Assembly (NCBI GenBank): GCA_023231165.1
Contig: JALNVY010000134.1
Span: 1-6,797, forward strand
Reading direction: 5' to 3'
Length of the DNA stretch: 6,797 bases
DNA from: Syntrophales bacterium
GTDB lineage: Bacteria > Desulfobacterota > Syntrophia > Syntrophales > UBA8958
Both the position numbers and the translations under genes were made by a program. Under the pieces are notes generated by a model. It was not told the origin of the DNA. It saw nothing but the letters and a program-made list of their open reading frames with translations, and did not search any database. This document shows, piece by piece, positions 5,396 through 6,797 of this stretch (the stretch's first letter is position 1; each line of letters starts with the position of its first letter).

Positions 5396-6176
5396 TGTCT
5401 TCCTCGCCCAGGTAAGCCTTGATCACTTTGGGATTCGCCAGAATTTCCACCGCTGTTCCCGTCGCGATCATCTTTCCATAGTCCAGCACATAGATGCGGC
5501 TGGAGATGCTCATCACAATGCGCATGTCGTGCTCGATCATGAGGACGGCAATATTATCTTCATTGCAGATACGGCGAATCAGTTCCTCAAGGGCGTCCGT
5601 CTCCCGGGGATTCATTCCCGCCGCCGGTTCATCGAGAAGGAGCAGGAAGGGCGACGTGGCCATCGCCCGGGCGATCTCCAGACGCCGCTGGGCCCCGTAG
5701 GGAAGATTCTTGGCCAGTTCATTTACTTCCCCGGCCAGACCCATTTTCTCCAGGATGGCGTAACTCTTGTCGACAATGTCTTTTTCCTCCCGGCGTGTCG
5801 TCCCATCACGGAGGATCGCTCCGAGGACACCTGCCCGGGAACGGCAGTGCCGGCCGATCATGACGTTCTCCAATACCGTCATTTCCGGAAAGAGGCGAAT
5901 GTTCTGAAAGGTCCTCGCCATGCCCTGCGCCGTCACCCGGTGGGTCTTCATGCCGCTGATCCGCCGCTGTTTCTTTCCCGGCGGCGTCACGAACACATCT
6001 CCCCCCGTCGGCTTGTAGATGCCTGTTATACAATTGAAAAAGGTCGTTTTCCCCGCGCCGTTGGGGCCGATCAGGGCTACGATCTCGCCGGGGAGGACCT
6101 GAAGCCTGACCTTGTCGAGAGCCCGGAGGCCGCCAAAGTCCATAGTCAGCTCTTTCACGTCCAGAAGGGGCTCCAT
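5379..6176 (-). CDS. livG: Liv-type ABC transporter ATP-binding protein LivG
   Basis: Second ATPase of the importer, pairing with LivF under the LivH/LivM permease. With the ATG start the protein has 265 residues, the typical LivG length. Using that start, Walker A GPNGAGKTT is at 37-45. The LivG hallmark RTFQNIRLFPEMTVLENV follows, then a charged insert (about 115-140). Next are the signature NLPYGAQRRLEIARAMA (where YGQQRR is the commoner form) and Walker B LLLLDEPAAGMNP. The switch IEHDM contains the catalytic-cycle His, and IATGTAVEILANPKVIKAYLGE is the conserved end. The start is GTGATG. ATG (6176-6174) shares its A with the livM stop (TGATG). The preceding GTG lies 10 bases after GGAGG (6194-6190) and the ATG 13 bases after it, so either is possible. 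I give the ATG. All active-site residues are present. Confidence 0.95.
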   Translation of the reverse strand: MEPLLDVKELTMDFGGLRALDKVRLQVLPGEIVALIGPNGAGKTTFFNCITGIYKPTGGDVFVTPPGKKQRRISGMKTHRVTAQGMARTFQNIRLFPEMTVLENVMIGRHCRSRAGVLGAILRDGTTRREEKDIVDKSYAILEKMGLAGEVNELAKNLPYGAQRRLEIARAMATSPFLLLLDEPAAGMNPRETDALEELIRRICNEDNIAVLMIEHDMRIVMSISSRIYVLDYGKMIATGTAVEILANPKVIKAYLGEEDNDECS

Positions 6177-6796
6177 CACTGCTGGCTGCCCTCCTTTACG
6201 GCCGTTTTCTTGAATTCATAAATCCGGCGGACGCCGACAATGATTCCCTGGGGACGGAAGATCATCATGACCACCATAATCATGCCGAACAGGAGCATCC
6301 GGTATTCACTGAAGGCTCGCAGATATTCGGGCAGGAGGATGAGAATGAAGGCGCCGATGATCACCCCCACGATGGAACCCATTCCTCCCAGGACAACTAT
6401 GGAGAGGATCATGGCCGACTCCAGGAAAGTAAAACTCGCAGGGTTGACGAAGGTCGTCTTGGCGGCAAAGACCACCCCGGCCAGCCCCGCCCAGGTGGAA
6501 CCGAGGGCGAAGGCCGTCAGTTTGGCCATTGTGGGATCTACCCCCATCGCCTCACAGGCGACTTCATCTTCCCTGAGGGCTACCCAGGCCCGGCCGATGC
6601 GGGAGTTCTGGAGGCGGTTGACCACAAAGATCGTAAACAGACAAAGGGCGATCATCAGAAAATAGATATAGATCGTCCCTTGATGGAGGTCCATCTCCAT
6701 GCCGAAGAGGCCCGGACGGGGGATGCCGGCGATGCCGCTCGGGCCAAAAGAGAACCCATTCCAGTTTTCCAGGACCAGGCGGGTGATCTCGGCAAA
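6176..6796 (-). CDS. livM: Liv-type ABC transporter permease LivM, C-terminal part (start outside window)
   Basis: The frame is open to the right edge, leaving 206 visible residues. It begins at FAEITRLVLENWNGFSFG, then GPSGIAGIPRPGLFG, the conserved loop before the last helices of LivM. RIGRAWVALREDEVACEAMGVD (visible residues about 68-89) is the cytoplasmic EAA-like coupling loop that contacts the ATPases. Helices with WAGLAGVVFA, FTFLESAMILSIVVLGGMGSIVG and LFGMIMVVMMIFRPQGI follow; FRPQG is a strongly conserved end motif. The protein is an inner-membrane permease subunit of a branched-chain amino acid type importer. It is the first gene seen in the minus-strand operon. livH and a binding-protein gene would normally lie further upstream, outside the window. 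The stop (6178-6176) overlaps the livG ATG by one base. Confidence 0.93.
   Translation of the reverse strand, partial: FAEITRLVLENWNGFSFGPSGIAGIPRPGLFGMEMDLHQGTIYIYFLMIALCLFTIFVVNRLQNSRIGRAWVALREDEVACEAMGVDPTMAKLTAFALGSTWAGLAGVVFAAKTTFVNPASFTFLESAMILSIVVLGGMGSIVGVIIGAFILILLPEYLRAFSEYRMLLFGMIMVVMMIFRPQGIIVGVRRIYEFKKTAVKEGSQQ
6190..6197 (-). promoter_or_regulatory. Strong ribosome binding site for livG
   Basis: AAAGGAGG (6197-6190 on the minus strand) lies within the last codons of livM. It is 10 bases before the GTG and 13 before the ATG at the livG start. The spacing slightly favours the GTG, while codon preference and the TGATG overlap favour the ATG. Confidence 0.6.
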
Positions 6797-6797
6797 A

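Noticed and set aside
4574..5422. Long plus-strand open frame (about 280 codons) opposite livF
   Set aside because: It is antisense to a gene with complete ABC ATPase motifs; the translation is rich in His/Gly/Asp without family resemblance, and reflects codon bias of the real strand.
5370..6221. Long plus-strand open frame (about 280 codons) opposite livG
   Set aside because: Shadow of livG, whose motifs are all intact on the minus strand; no ribosome binding site or recognisable domain.
1..6797. CRISPR array, tRNA or rRNA genes, insertion-sequence ends or transposase
   Set aside because: I looked on both strands and saw no regularly spaced repeats, no cloverleaf-like GTTCRAATC context, no terminal inverted repeats flanking a gene and no transposase motifs.

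Overview
The window looks like a chromosomal piece from a Gram-negative bacterium. The evidence is an outer-membrane beta-barrel gene with a signal peptide and terminal Phe, plus a branched-chain amino acid type (Liv) ABC transport operon. The small cation-transporter plus CopZ-N-like iron-sulfur pairing, the COG4185-type zeta-toxin-like remnant and the general protein style resemble Desulfobacterota/Deltaproteobacteria, for example syntrophic lineages. That assignment is an impression from protein families, not a proof.

Left part (1-1812, + strand genes, visibly AT-richer than the rest). It starts with the 3' end of a CDF-type cation transporter gene. Next comes a small ORF with a CopZ-N/BFD-like Cys-x-Cys-Phe motif that seems to be the remains of a longer iron-sulfur protein gene. 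Then there is a wrecked zeta-toxin/COG4185 P-loop kinase-like gene, followed by its intact 61-residue partner gene. About 600 bases with no convincing gene follow. This section has the character of decaying accessory DNA.

Middle (1813-3290, - strand). A 393-residue outer-membrane beta-barrel protein resembling the BBP7-like barrel families. Its leader is about 110 nt, with a perfect TATAAT box and two small hairpins.

Right part (3291-6797, - strand). Read in transcription order: livM (cut by the window edge), livG, livF, a cupin gene and an EamA-family (DMT) exporter. livM/livG overlap by one base, livG/livF overlap by 17 bases, and the cupin starts one base after the livF stop. These four are therefore almost certainly co-transcribed and translationally coupled. 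The exporter follows after 52 bases and may have its own weak promoter. LivM, LivG and LivF form the permease/ATPase part of an importer for branched-chain amino acids or related carboxylates/amides. The other permease (LivH) and the binding protein (LivK) would be expected beyond the right edge.

I see no CRISPR array, tRNA, rRNA, intact transposase or clearly new system. The most informative oddity is the toxin-like gene: its ATP-binding P-loop has been deleted while its small partner gene is intact.
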